Below, piece after piece: positions 1 to 10,815 of a DNA stretch of 64,000 bases. Origin of the DNA: Spirometra erinaceieuropaei (Eukaryota; Platyhelminthes; Cestoda; Diphyllobothriidea; Diphyllobothriidae). A program made the position numbers and the translations under genes. Every line of letters starts with the position of its first letter. Position 1 is the stretch's first letter. Below the pieces are notes generated by a model. That model was given only the letters and a program-made list of their open reading frames with translations. It was not told the origin of the DNA and did not search any database. Location of the stretch: NCBI GenBank assembly GCA_902702965.1, contig CACRXP010000630.1:285806-349805 (forward strand), given 5' to 3'.

Positions 1-1464
1 AGATTTTCTTCGATTTGGCAATCGGGATATTTGCTATTTACCCAGTAATTATGGCCATCAGACAATGAAGATATAAGAAGGTTTCGTGCAAAACGCAGGG
101 AGCCGCGAGAGCCCATCGAAAATTGTCATCCGAGCATGTTGGTGGGTGTGTCGAAATGAGGATGTGGCACATGAGTTTCCAATGGCAGACTACACAAAGA
201 TTCCATAATCACAAGTCGGGGAAGACAGAATATGTTTGAAAAGTTTTACATTTGTGAAAGAGGATACAAGAGGCTCAGCAAGCAGTTACCTCAAGCTGCC
301 TCTTCAGGCGTCTTGGGTTCCAGTGTCCGTGTTGAGGCTCCTAACTCCCAGAGCGTGTGTGCGCCCTGCCCTGCTCTGCCCTGCCCGACTTGTGCCCACC
401 TGTGGCTATGCAGCGAAGGGGCAGTGCTGGTTAGCTTCAAGCTCTCGCGCAGTCCCAGCAGCGAACCGATAGGGACCGTGTGGCGGACAGAAGGGCAGCG
501 TGACAAAGCGGCGGTGAGCAAGGGAGCGGGCTTTCCCAGTCGCTTCATGGTTGGTAAACAAGGTATTCACGGTATGCCATCTACTTGCACTTGTCGAAAC
601 AATGTAGCCAGCGGTCGCACTTTTGACCAAAGCCCCTCATTAAATGTTGCTTCTGTCCACACACGGTGCCTCTAACTCATCAACCGACTCCAGAATTCCT
701 GCCCGGTTGCCAAACTCGGGGCTCCCGACACCACACCTGTTGGTTGAATGATTTGATGGATATTACCCTTCTTCCTAACTCGTATTGCATGCTGAGAGAA
801 ATAATTTATTTATAGAACTAGCGCTTATTCGGAGTGACTGTTGCAACTTTCCCGACCATCTCATCCATAAAGAAAAGTAAACTACCCGCATTATCACTGC
901 AGAAACTTTGAGTCCTTGACGAGGGTTCGTAAGTTCCGCCTTCTGCCATATCGTCGCTGAACAAAAATCCCTACAGAGAAGAAAGAAGCTGAAGTAACGA
1001 TAAATAGATTGCAGGACGCTCAAATTTCATGGGGAGTCAGGGTTGAATCTTAGAACGGATGACCATTAAGATAGAGTGCGTAGATTTAAATGTGCTTTTA
1101 GACGACGGAGGAAGCCCATATGCACACAGTAATGCTGCAAGTAATGATTGCAACGGAGAGGACAGTTTAGTACCTTGACGTGTGAATTGTACACCAGGTA
1201 CAAATTCGCGTCCTATTTATGCACAAGCGCATGAGCCAAGGTACCCTTACGTCTGGGTAAAAGGGTCAGGCGAAACCAGTGGTTTCCAAGGTACTCACCA
1301 TTTTGCGGCCGAATTTGAGCGAAAAACGGCCGTTTGCCTCTAGGAAACGGATGTTTCGAGCTGTCGCTTGGTTATAAGTGACTAAAGCCTAAATGCATGA
1401 GCATCGTGTGCTTACGCTATAGCTGTTTTAAATTGATGAACGTTCAAACGCCGCGAAAGATAAA

Positions 1465-1535
1465 GTCCGCCGTGTGCCCCACGGCGTAGGCGCAACATCG
1501 CTGACCTGCGCGTGAATTTTTATACAGTGAAAAAG
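1465..1535 (+). repeat. Dispersed repeat R2, fragment in left arm
   Basis: A short copy of a dispersed family recognised by 'ccgccgtgtgc' followed about 40 bases later by 'gcgcgtgaatt'. Related copies lie at 10610-10815, 39455-39655, 48440-48640 and, on the minus strand, 55700-56400. The right-arm counterpart is at about 25600-25672. I do not recognise the family. Confidence 0.6.
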
Positions 1536-1537
1536 AC

Positions 1538-2110
1538 ATGCTCAGAATACACCTTATTCTCTTCTGTCTCATTTACCAGCCTCCAAGGACAAGGGAATCT
1601 CCAGGCGGCCGGAAGTGGGCTCAGACACATTTAAACACATTTCTTGTTATCTTTCTCGCCGTGAAATACTTCCGGCACTTCCTTGAGGGCGGGGTCTTCA
1701 CTATCTTCGCGAACGACAGGCCTCATTCCTTCACTTTGAAGTCGAACTTTGACAAGCTCGCCCCTCAGAAGATCTGCCAGCGGGACTATATCTTCCAGTT
1801 CACCTGAGATATCTGCCACATCGACGGGCCACGTAATGCACTGTTCGCATCCTCAATTGTTCCTCTTCAACTCCCCCCCCCCCGGACTGAACTCGCCGAA
1901 CTGGCTGCCGAAGAACACCATGGTTGTTCTCGCTGTGACGAGGCTGTTTCCAGACTCCTCCCCATCCCGACCCTTTCGTAACTCGTATTTTTTGTGTCAT
2001 TCAGGAGTTCTCCGGCGTTGCCATGTGCCTTCTTTGATATACTCGGGGAGTACTGCTGCAGTCTGTCCCTCAATCTGCCTAACGTCTCCTCTAAATCGCG
2101 GCATGAGTAA
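1538..2110 (+). mobile_element. Ty3/gypsy RNase H fragment (left arm)
   Basis: The translation from about 1640 carries the block AVKYFRHFLEGG, then FTIFANDRP, then a DICHIDGPRNA block. This is the RNase H end of flatworm Ty3/gypsy pol, where the intact form reads FRHFLEGR, FTVFTDHKP and DIRHIDGxRN. The same protein block occurs in the larger gypsy copies at 34.2 and 34.8 kb. The frame breaks at a stop near 1804, so this is a relic. It lies just upstream of the exchanger in both arms, so it predates the duplication. Confidence 0.75.
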
Positions 2111-2383
2111 ATAGGTAAGCAAAGCCCTTGTCCAGGAGCTGAGGGCGGGAAAAGGCCTGGAAGCAGTAACTAATTTCCGCTCAATCGTTAAATCTGCATC
2201 ACGTGTGCGCTGAACCAATCAGTACCCTGCCTTGTCTGCTTCATACCGATTGGCTACTATCGGCGAAAAACGCCTTTGCTTTCGCGCAGTGCAGCTATAG
2301 CAGATTCAGTCGTTACAGAATTCTTTCCATATCGCGTAGGGAGTTACTGTGTGCTCGTTCTTAAAAGGATACTGATCTTTGCC

Positions 2384-4492
2384 ATGATAGCAACTGCCAT
2401 TGCAAACTCCACGTTAACAACAACTACTTCCCCGGGAGAGGAGTTGGAAATTCCCCAGCTCGCTCTGGCCTCATGGAAATTCGACGAAGTTTCAGTCTAC
2501 ATATCAATCACATTGTTCATCTTGGCCGTCGTGCTCTTGAAAATCGCTTATCATAAGCTGCCCTGCGTTGCCAGCTACGTACCCGAATCCCTTCTGCTAA
2601 TAGTAATGGGCCTAATATTCGGTTCTATTATTCACTACATCCCCAATGCCTCAGCCTTTCGTCTCACACCCACTATCTTCTTCAACATCCTCCTTCCGCC
2701 GATCGTACTTGAATCAGCATACAGTCTCTATAATAAAACATTTGCTGAGTTGCTCGCACCAATCCTTCTGTTTGCTGTTCTTGGAACCGTCCTAAACTTT
2801 CTACTGATCGGATTTGGTCTTTTGGCAGTTGATCTCTCCTCTGGGCTTGGAGAACCCTACCTCGGTCTCAGCATCAAGGAGTACTTGCTCTTTGCTTCAC
2901 TCATTGTGGCCGTCGATCCCGTCGCCGTCCTAGCCATATTTCAGGATATTGGCGTGGATCTGGGGCTCTATTATCTGGTCTTTGGTGAATCTCTCCTAAA
3001 TGACGCGGTAACTGTTGTTCTCTACAATATTATGAGTGCTTTTGTGGCCACACCGGAAATAAGCACTGGCCAAATTATCATTGGAATCGGTTCATTCTTC
3101 ACCGTCAGTCTGGGTGGGGCTGTCATCGGCGTTTTTCATGGTGTCATCTCATGCCTCCTGACACGTCTTAACATCTCCTCGGAGGCCATTGTACCTCTGT
3201 TGCTGAGCTACCTATCCTATATTATTGCAGATCTGTTCGGTTGGTCCGGAATCATCTCAATTATTACTTGCGGTGTTTTTCAGGCAGCCTACGCTTTCCA
3301 CAACTTAACTCCTATGTCCATTATCCTACTGAAGTCTTCGTTAAAACAAATTGCTTCCATTAGTGAAGCTCTGATTTTTCTATTGATCGGATGTGAGGTT
3401 TTCGCAGTAAGGCTGAGGTGGCACACCGGTTTCGTCCTCACTGCTGTGGTTATGTGTCTTCTTGCCAGATTTGTTGTTGTTTTCGCTCTGGCCGCTATCA
3501 TTAATCGCGGTAAGACAGAACATACTAAAATCCAGTGGACTGAGCAGATTATCTGCAGTTACGGAGGTCTTCGCGGTGCAGTGGCCTTCTCCCTCGCCAT
3601 CCTCCTTCAGTCCCACTTTCTAGGAGAAAGGGGAGAATTTGCTCGCGACGTGCTCATAACCACAACCCTTGTGGTCATCCTCTTTACCGTGGCTGTTATG
3701 GGCACTACGATGAAGCCGCTGGTGCGACTCTTGAACATCCGGCTTGCAAAAAAGACTTCGCAGAAACTCTTTGTTACACTGAATGACTCTGTCATTGACC
3801 AGACTCTGTTGTACATCGAAAAGCTGACCTCATGCCCAGGATATTACCGACTTCGTGAGACTCTGGTCCGCCTAGACGACAAATACATCCGACCCCTCTT
3901 ACAGAGGAACGCCACAACGCACAACAAGAAGATTCTTGAAGTCTACGAGAAAATGGCTCTTCAGTTGCATTCAGATGCCATCTCGTCGCGAGCTACCCTC
4001 GAGGTGCCGCCAATAGGTGGTGACATGCCGAAACCTCTCCCAGAACCGGAACCAGAACCCTTTGGCGTTACTCTGGTCGATGACGATCCGTTCAGTCATG
4101 TGACCATGCGCATCCCCCAGCATGTGCGCAGACGTGTCAAGATCGCTAGCATGCTGAGCAATGATGGCAGCGACATGTACCTACCCCATGGAAGCTTCTA
4201 CAATCGCGCTAACAATGCCCAGTTTGCCCGGTTAAGCCACAATCAGGCCAGTTTGGCTGAGGCCATGGACCACTCCATCGGAAAAGAACGAAAGAAGAAG
4301 ATTCGCACTTTTAGTCTGGACGACGATGAGAGTACTACAGTGAGCAATCGGCGGGCCAAGTTTGCACGCCCACCTCCGAACTACACGGAGACAATGCCCG
4401 AGGCGGCGGGACGTGCGCTCCTACTGGCAACAAGGCTGCACAACAAACGCCTTCCACAGACTCCAGAGTTTCCTTCTGATACTGAGGTGTAA
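2384..4492 (+). CDS. Na+/H+ exchanger (SLC9/NHE family), plasma-membrane type, intronless
   Basis: This is an electroneutral Na+/H+ antiporter of the SLC9 (NHE1/2/3-like) group. The reading frame is open from 2192, after a stop at 2189. The first in-frame ATG is 2384, giving 702 residues; counting from the upstream TTG at 2276 gives 738, and that numbering is used below. Family landmarks are LLPPIVLES at 139-147 (drug/ion-site region), DPVAVLAIF at 214-222, the signature GESLLNDAVTVVLYN at 237-251 with the acidic/Asn pair N242-D243, and YGGLRGAVAFS at 429-439. About 11-12 hydrophobic segments occupy residues 70-480. A polar cytoplasmic tail follows, with a basic-rich 665-695, a PPNY (PPxY) motif at 700-703, and a DTEV C-terminus that fits a class I PDZ ligand. 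The whole antiporter lies in one exon, which is unusual and may mean an ancient retrocopy; no poly-A tract is visible. I cannot name a one-to-one orthologue. Confidence 0.93.
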   Translation: MIATAIANSTLTTTTSPGEELEIPQLALASWKFDEVSVYISITLFILAVVLLKIAYHKLPCVASYVPESLLLIVMGLIFGSIIHYIPNASAFRLTPTIFFNILLPPIVLESAYSLYNKTFAELLAPILLFAVLGTVLNFLLIGFGLLAVDLSSGLGEPYLGLSIKEYLLFASLIVAVDPVAVLAIFQDIGVDLGLYYLVFGESLLNDAVTVVLYNIMSAFVATPEISTGQIIIGIGSFFTVSLGGAVIGVFHGVISCLLTRLNISSEAIVPLLLSYLSYIIADLFGWSGIISIITCGVFQAAYAFHNLTPMSIILLKSSLKQIASISEALIFLLIGCEVFAVRLRWHTGFVLTAVVMCLLARFVVVFALAAIINRGKTEHTKIQWTEQIICSYGGLRGAVAFSLAILLQSHFLGERGEFARDVLITTTLVVILFTVAVMGTTMKPLVRLLNIRLAKKTSQKLFVTLNDSVIDQTLLYIEKLTSCPGYYRLRETLVRLDDKYIRPLLQRNATTHNKKILEVYEKMALQLHSDAISSRATLEVPPIGGDMPKPLPEPEPEPFGVTLVDDDPFSHVTMRIPQHVRRRVKIASMLSNDGSDMYLPHGSFYNRANNAQFARLSHNQASLAEAMDHSIGKERKKKIRTFSLDDDESTTVSNRRAKFARPPPNYTETMPEAAGRALLLATRLHNKRLPQTPEFPSDTEV

Positions 4493-5094
4493 TGCTCGCC
4501 TCGCAATCTGAACTATCACGGACCACTTCTATAACATTTTGTACAGTCGAAACTTGTAAGCGATTGTTCTATGTCCTCAGTGAACGTTATTTTGAGAATC
4601 TGCCGGTTTTATCAAGTATTTTTCTTCCCAAACCGTGCACACTTTTCTTTCTTGGTCAAAGCCCTTGAGGGTTAGATCCTTGTTACGAGCAAACTATCAG
4701 CCCAATTTTAATTACCCTAGTCACTCTTAAAAGTGGAAAACGACTCCGACGTTGAAATTTTTGGAAGTATAGATAGTTGGCATGCATTGAAGGCGGATTG
4801 AAATAATTTTTGTGGCTAATGAACGGTGAATTATTTAAGCGACGGTATGCATCGAGAATTACGTAATATTGGTTGAGACTTTTGAGAAACGCCTTCAAAT
4901 GGAAATGTTTACTTGGGCGAAGTTGAAAAGTCAATCAACGAGGGGTAAAAGGCGAGCAATCCTTATACGGTAGCATGCTAACTTCGGGCTGAGCACCTTG
5001 CGAGACACGAGCAAATTGCACGCAACAAAGGCAGATATTTATGTAGTGTATGATTTCGAAATGTCCTCGATGCATATTATGAATTACGGATGGA
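4493..5094. other. 3' flank of exchanger, no recognised feature
   Basis: AT-richer sequence after the stop codon. I see no coding similarity and no convincing poly-A signal or tract. The true end of the left arm could lie anywhere here, because the matching part of the right arm is in the N gap. Confidence 0.4.
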
Positions 5095-5525
5095 AGCGAA
5101 TATGCGAATCCCAGGTTCTTATTGTAACGAGGATGAACATACCATCTCCGGAATAGCAGGTGTATTAGTCTGAGCTTTCGGTCTCGTACAGGAGGCCACC
5201 CTCAGAGAGTGTGAGAATGCGACACCAAATGAGCAATTTTTGTAGTCAAGCCATGAAGGGGAGGGGAATATGAGTGCAGAGGGTGGTATTCGCGATAAGC
5301 TGAGTCCCACGCCGTCTCACGGCGGCGTGACTGCGTGCACCCTTGGCTGGAAATTGGGTCTCGCCCCTTGGCCACGGGAACGGAGCGCGTGATAGCAGGG
5401 CGTATGTCAACGTGTCTGTTGATAGAGTTGGTGTCAGACGCCCAGGCCTCCAACAGTTCTCGCCCTGTCTTATTGCTGGTCCGCGCTACCATCCGCGTGC
5501 TCGCGAAGTTGACTTCGTGGCCTTC
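5095..5525 (-). mobile_element. Penelope-like element (family A) 3' fragment, GIY-YIG end
   Basis: On the minus strand the block NKTGRELLEAW, then TNSINRHVD, then RRRETAWDSAYREYHPLHS matches the C-terminal end of the longer PLE at 14.04-16.19 kb and the + copy at 7.48-8.08 kb. The 3' untranslated tail (cagactaatacacctgct on minus) is also shared. Only the segment downstream of the GIY-YIG core is present, so it is a non-functional fragment. Confidence 0.8.
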
Positions 5526-5850
5526 CCCACGGCGAACTCAGTACCACGGTGTACAGAAAGACGACTAACACGACATGGGTTGCATCAAACGGCGATGAAT
5601 TGTTGCCTGGGGTCGATGGGCAATGCCTACCCTGGCGGGCTGTAACAGTCGTGAAACCGCCTCGGAGACTCCTTTAATGCAAGGACTTCGGGTTGTTCTT
5701 CTTGCGGCCGTCGTCTGTTCACTCGGTGCTTGCTTTGCTTGATAAAGTAGCTTAGGTATCCACTGGCTCGAAAGAGGTCATGAAGATATTGTCGTTTAAC
5801 TCTTTCGTCGTCTGGTGTGCTGCAGTGTGTTTCAACTCTTTTCAACCCAA
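5526..5850 (-). mobile_element. Rearranged Penelope-like pieces (RT-EN linker)
   Basis: Two pieces abut in opposite orientation. At about 5530-5575 the + strand reads STTVYRKTTNT, the block that closes the PLE reverse transcriptase. At 5845-5627 the minus strand reads KRVETHCSTPDDERVKR and continues to FRASGYLS, the linker between RT and endonuclease (compare FQRVETHCSGPEGRVRE at 15.05 kb). In an intact element these lie in the same orientation, so an inversion or template switch has occurred. Confidence 0.65.
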
Positions 5851-6240
5851 AGACATACTGTCACCCACTGAAACCTCTACAGTTGTCTATCAACTACGTT
5901 GTAACGATGGATTCTTCAACTACGTTGGGGAAACCGCCTACATGAGCAAAAACTGGCAACTCTGAGACTAGACCCAATCTCACAGCTTGCGACTCACATC
6001 GGAGAAACTGGCCACAGTTTTGACTTTCAAGGAGCAGCCGTCTTAGACCAGGACACCTCAAGAACAGAACGTCTCACACTTGAGGCTTGGTACTCAGATG
6101 CCAACTCTATCAACCGGCATCTAGACCTCCCTGAGGCCTATAAAGTCCTACGTCGCTATATACGCCAGGACGAGGACAAGACGGTCACACAGAGCTTAAA
6201 AATGCCGAGCCGGCACGGCCTGTCGACCAATTCACCCTAA
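5850..6240 (+). mobile_element. Penelope-like element (family B) GIY-YIG endonuclease fragment
   Basis: On +, from about 5875, the translation reads TSTVVYQLRCNDGFFNYVGET. After a frameshift it continues with DPISQLATHIGETGHSFDF and then LEAWYSDANSINRHLDLPEAY. YVGET is the GIY-YIG-type core, and the A-T-H-x-x-E-T-G-H-xx-DF block is the usual second motif of PLE endonucleases. It is diverged from family A. It is truncated and shifted, and so inactive. It lies head-to-head with the minus-strand piece at 5627-5845. Confidence 0.75.
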
Positions 6241-7373
6241 AGGGAGACACAAACGCAAATAATCCCAATTGAGATGACGACACAACACAGGAGGTCGCCA
6301 ACACTCACAAACGACGATCAGTAGGCCAAGGTAGCGAAAGAACAAACTCGATCAGTCCAAGACCAACTAATTCGGCTGTGTATTCAAAATTATGATGTAT
6401 TTTCGCACTAGACGCTTCGATAATGGAGAGCCGCCCAAACTCTTCGAAACGTCAGCCAAACAATTTCCTCGATCCGGTGAGCAGTTCCCTTTCTTCAGAC
6501 TAATTTCGCGCACTTATTTCACAGACAATTAAGTCTACTGTACAGTTACCACGTGAAGAAGGAAATTATTCTGATTTTGCAAGTTTATCTTTAAAGAAAT
6601 CAGATCCGGCTTTGATCTCCTCATGAGCATCATTGCTAAACTTTAAGTTTGTAACTATGGGACGTTTTTGAAAATCACGTTTGCTCACGTAACCTTCTAT
6701 CGTCAGGTGCATTGATTTCGCTCACAAAGTCTGCAATGTGATTCATGTACGGTGAACACTAGTTAGTCGACGCAACCCTGCCCTTGCAAATCGATCCCCT
6801 CTAGACGAAGGTTTGCTCTTTTAGACATCACAAGCAACTCGCGTTCGGAACCCACTCAACAGGACATGATACGATGGGGTACATAGGTGACAGAACAGTT
6901 TTAGAGTCAAGCCTGTTATTCATCCAATATTAATGAATGAAACTGAGGTATATGGTACTAGAAGCCAATATAATTAACGTGAGCGCATTTCCAGTAATCT
7001 CTCGTTGTACAAATATAAGTAGAGCGAACTGCGACTAGTCGGACCACTAGTAAATTAAGTCAGACAGCAAATTCACTAACAGACACAAATCGTGCATATC
7101 GCTACAAAGTTACGTTGTTTATTAAAGCCACCACTCTGCTTAATTAGGTTGTCAGTTGCCCAAAGTCAAAATTCCCAAAGTAAAGACTTCGAGGATAAGC
7201 TGCGTTTTGGACAGACACTGTCTGCTGGTCGGGAGCCCGGTCAAGAGGTTTGCACAGGCCGGATAGTCAGTGTGGCAGCGCGAGGGGCCGATCGATCACG
7301 CCATCAAGATGCCCATGATGAGACTGACAAATCCTCTGGTAGGACAGCCTGACAGTTGGGGGGACCAACTCTG
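6241..7373. other. Unassigned sequence
   Basis: The first 100-150 bases may be the tail of the family B element. Beyond that I see only short open frames without recognisable domains. Confidence 0.3.
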
Positions 7374-7397
7374 AGAGAGGGAGAGAGAGAGAGAGAA
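7374..7397 (+). repeat. Short GA microsatellite
   Basis: An imperfect (GA)n tract of about 24 bases. Confidence 0.8.
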
Positions 7398-7479
7398 AAT
7401 AGGCATCGTTAAAATTTTTTAGAAAAAATGACTTCGTTTATTTTGACCAAGATCTAAATTTACAAACGATGTAGGAGCA

Positions 7480-8075
7480 AGTAGGTTTGCACAGAATCGG
7501 ATGCCCATTACAGAGACGGTTCAAGTCGTTTATCAGATCGCATGTCGGGACTGCCCTCGCCACTACACAAGAACAAACCGGACGACGACTTAGCTCACGA
7601 ATAAAGGTGCATAAACGGGCGGTCCGGAGAGGCGACCCGTTGTCTCAGACCGCCACTCACCCTGGAGGAAGGCCACGCATTCAACTTGGCGAGCACGCGG
7701 ATAGTAGCGCGGGCCAGCAATAAGACGGGGCGAGAACTGTTGGAGGCCTGGGGGCCTGACACCAACTCTATCAACTTGTACGTTGACATACCCCCTGCTA
7801 TCACGCGCGTCGTTCCCGCGGCCAAGAGGCGAGACCCAATTTCCAGCCGTGGGTGCACGCAGTCACGCCGCCGTGAGACAGCGTGGGACTCAGCTTATCG
7901 CGAATACCACCCTCCGCACTCATATCCCCCCCCCCGTCATGTCTTGACTACAAAAACTGCTCATTTGATGCCGCATTCTCACAGTCTCTGAGGCCGGCCT
8001 CCTGTAGGAGACCGAAAGCTCAGACTAATACACCTACTAGTCCAGGGATCGTTTGTTCATCTTCTTTACATCAAG
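7480..8075 (+). mobile_element. Penelope-like element (family A) 3' fragment, plus strand
   Basis: The translation contains EQTGRRLSSRIKVHKRAVRRG (GIY-YIG second half), then, in another frame, ARASNKTGRELLEAWGPDT and ETAWDSAYREYHPPHS. A tail is shared with the copies at 5.1 and 14.1 kb. At least one frameshift lies near 7665-7690. It is the same family as 14.04-16.19 kb but in opposite orientation. Confidence 0.82.
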
Positions 8076-8339
8076 TCTTAGTTTCTGCACTTTACTTTTG
8101 CATAAAGTGTATCGTGGCAGAAATGGCAATACAGAGTGCTTATATGCCAGTGTACGACAAGAGATATGTCGGAAGGCACGACGTATGGGGCGGGAGCACT
8201 CCGCAACAATTAGTTTAGAAGGGAGAGGATGGACAAAATCATGCAGAATTCACTCAGAAAACTGTTCAATGGTTGTGAAATGTCGTCGACTAAAGGAGGG
8301 AGAATCCACGTACCCATAAATCTCCACATTAGGGGGTTA

Positions 8340-8900
8340 GAGTGTTTGATAGGAACGTGAACGGCGAATGAAATAAACGAGCCTACGATTCAATATGAAA
8401 AGAAAATGAGAGATTTGAGGAAAAAGTAACACCAGGGCACCGGAAAGAGGGAACGTCCAAAGATTCAGGAACGGGAGAAGCTCGTGGTCGAAGCGCACGG
8501 TAAACTGGCTTCTAGTTGTTGAGTAGGAGACCACTTTCGGTCTACCATGTAGAAGTGTGATCCAAACCATCCTTCAGAAAGTGTAAATGAGTCGGATTTT
8601 TGAGAACGTGACCAACAACCATATCGTCGGGATACTTGACAAACAGACAGTCATTTGGCGATCTTAGGTCATCATTGTGAAGGGAGAAGAGGTGGAGGGA
8701 TAGAATGCGACCGTGAAGGACGGAAAATTCCCGCCTGCCAGAATGGACAAATTGAGTGCGAAAAGTAAAATAATCTTTAAGCCAAGAAACAAGCCAGTCA
8801 GAAACTGGACTGTATAGCGGCGAGCGCTTCAGAGCGGGGGACAACAACAGCAGCTTTGGGGGAGAGCAACTAGTCGGAGACCGACGGCTGATTTAAGCTA
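8340..8900 (-). mobile_element. LINE reverse transcriptase relic (CR1/jockey type)
   Basis: On minus, 8847-8542 reads SDWLVSWLKDYFTFRTQFV, then LHLFSLHNDDLRSPND, then VKYPDDMVVGHV. This is the W-L-xx-YL-xx-R-x-Q / LFxLxxNDL / KYADD-VVG progression of non-LTR reverse transcriptases. The catalytic box is YPDD rather than YADD, and stops follow, so the element is dead. Confidence 0.72.
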
Positions 8901-9785
8901 ACTTCCACTTGTCTGAGCGAGTATTCGCGTCATCCACTTGAATATAATTAAGATACCAAGGAAAAATATGACTTTAGTCGCAACATTTTCCAGTTGGCCG
9001 GTCTAAGAGACTAGTAGTCATAAGTTTGTCCTCTCCGTTGACGGAGATCGCGGGCGTGCCAAACTCTACTATCCTATGTGTGAAATGACAGTAGACAAAC
9101 CGTGACGGGATAAAGCATTGTCCGAATGATGACAGAAAACATCGGAGGAAGGAAACGAGTGAATGGATACAGGCATTAAGGAAGCCCTTATTTACTGGCG
9201 GTTCCTCGGTATAACTGGGTATGCAGTCCGTTCCAGCAGACGAATGCTAGGAAATAGGTCAGAGTAGCTAGAAGTTTGGGCCGCACGAACTTCCAAAAAA
9301 CAAGGTATGTGAGCGAAATTGGCGGAGAATTGTAGCCAGTCATTCACAGATACAAACACACCGGAGAGGCTGTTGTGGGAATGGTGGCGCACCTGAAAAA
9401 CAGCAAGCATCCGGCTGGAATGCCAGGAAGTTTATTGTGAATTGGTTTATGAAGGAAGGCAAGAGAAGAGGTCTGTTATATGAACTGGAGGTTTGCACTG
9501 ACTTTATTCAGTTGCGATCCATAAAGGCAGCACGCCAAGTTGCAATCAGTAGTTTTCTCGAAGACAGCCCTTTAGTTTGCATATAATTAGTAAGTATATT
9601 TCCTTGTTTTTAACGTATTTACTTGCCAAGTTAATGCTTTTACCAAACAGTTTTTTGAACACGGGTGGTTTTGGCGTCCAGTAAATGGTCATTCTTATAC
9701 CTTAACCCTTTCTCAAGTGACTTGATAGGAAGGGGTGATAGGTGTGCTGGCACTTACATATACTGAATGATTAATTTGACCCGAT
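8901..9785. other. Unassigned sequence
   Basis: The first 100 bases may be upstream LINE sequence. The remainder has no coding or repeat signal that I can name. Confidence 0.3.
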
Positions 9786-10018
9786 TATGAGAAACTTAGC
9801 GGGCTCGACGGAATTCGAACCCACATGTGCAAGGGCAAGGCCTAAGTACAATCAAAGCTCTAACCGCCTGAGCTGTGGGACCTCGACCGGGAGCTGTGAG
9901 TTTAACCGCAGTTGGGGTCAAGTTACTCCTCTACTCATCTTCCACAGCTGGGGCCCACCGATTCTGACACAGTAAGCTAACTGCGCAAGCAGGATTTTCT
10001 AAGCAGTCACCTTAGGGT
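9786..10018 (-). mobile_element. tRNA-derived SINE, family S1
   Basis: On minus this contains a pol III B-box-like gggttcgaattcc and the upstream tRNA-like stretch around cggttagagc. It is followed on the promoter-distal side by the S1 tail (gtcaaattaatcattc). Better copies lie at 19556-20145. It is a non-coding retroelement, not a functional tRNA. Confidence 0.7.
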
Positions 10019-10609
10019 CCAACAGATTCATTTAATAAATGGGTGTTTCTAGCATATCCTGACTAATTGGGCAAACAAGTGAATTTGCCGAGAACGATTC
10101 GGCCTAGTATGGGTCAGTTAACCGTAATCCACCGTGTACCGCATTATTCCATATGTTCCTCGAGGCCCCATGCAACTATCTATAAATCAGCTTCAAATAA
10201 AACAAATGGCATGTTTTCTTAAAAATCACAAAAGCAAGAAAAAACAGGTTATATCTAAAGAGGGTCAGATACTAATAAACTTTTACGAACAAATTATTCC
10301 AGTTTCTCAAATAAAGACTGTGAGGGAATCATAAAATTCTTAAACCAGATAAGAGATGTTCTAGTGCCTACTATTTATCAAACTGTGACTTGGTTTATAA
10401 ATGACTTGACGGCAGATGGAAAAAGTACATCCTAAGTAAATAATGATTTCTTCAGGGTTCACTTGCACAACTGTTACTAATATTATCAGACAAAATAAAC
10501 AACGTGCCACCCTATGAGAATTGACTGGGGCCATGCCTCTTGTTAGTTAGTGTTACAACCTCATCCAAGTGATTTTTTCCAGTTGAAAAATTGATGACGA
10601 TTTGACCGT
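10019..10609. other. Unassigned AT-rich sequence
   Basis: No domain, RNA gene or repeat recognised. Confidence 0.3.
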
Positions 10610-10815
10610 CATTTCGCACGATGTCCGCCGTGTGCTCCACAGTCCAATGGTCGCAGGGACGGTGACTTATACGTGAATTAGTTTATAGCAATAGCAGACA
10701 TTCGACGCACCTACCGCACTCTCTCTCCCTTCTCTCGTCCTCCTCGGCCCGGTGTCAAGGCAAAGTCATGGAGACTGGAAGCGGGGTCGGGTGCTGTGGC
10801 TGACAGAACTAAAAA
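10610..10815 (+). repeat. Dispersed repeat R2
   Basis: The copy begins 'gatgtccgccgtgtgctcc', carries 'acgtgaattagtttatagc', and ends in a CT-rich tract and 'gtggctgacagaac'. It matches 39455-39655 over its whole length, including the spacing of these blocks. Confidence 0.7.

Larger units (their letters stand above)
1..4436 (+). repeat. Left arm of long inverted duplication
   Basis: The sequence from base 1 to about 4436 reappears in reverse complement at 27102-22665. Base 1 pairs with base 27102, and the match runs through flanking DNA and the exchanger gene until the right arm enters an N gap. The coding parts differ by 14 of 716 residues. The flanks are also similar but carry indels. The left arm starts before the window, so its true outer end is unseen. 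Sequence beyond the gap (21930-22016) does not match the left arm downstream of the gene, so the inner end lies in the gap or close to it. Confidence 0.93.

Noticed and set aside
9786..9880. A possible tRNA gene
   Set aside because: B box present, but no cloverleaf can be completed and the flanks are those of SINE S1.
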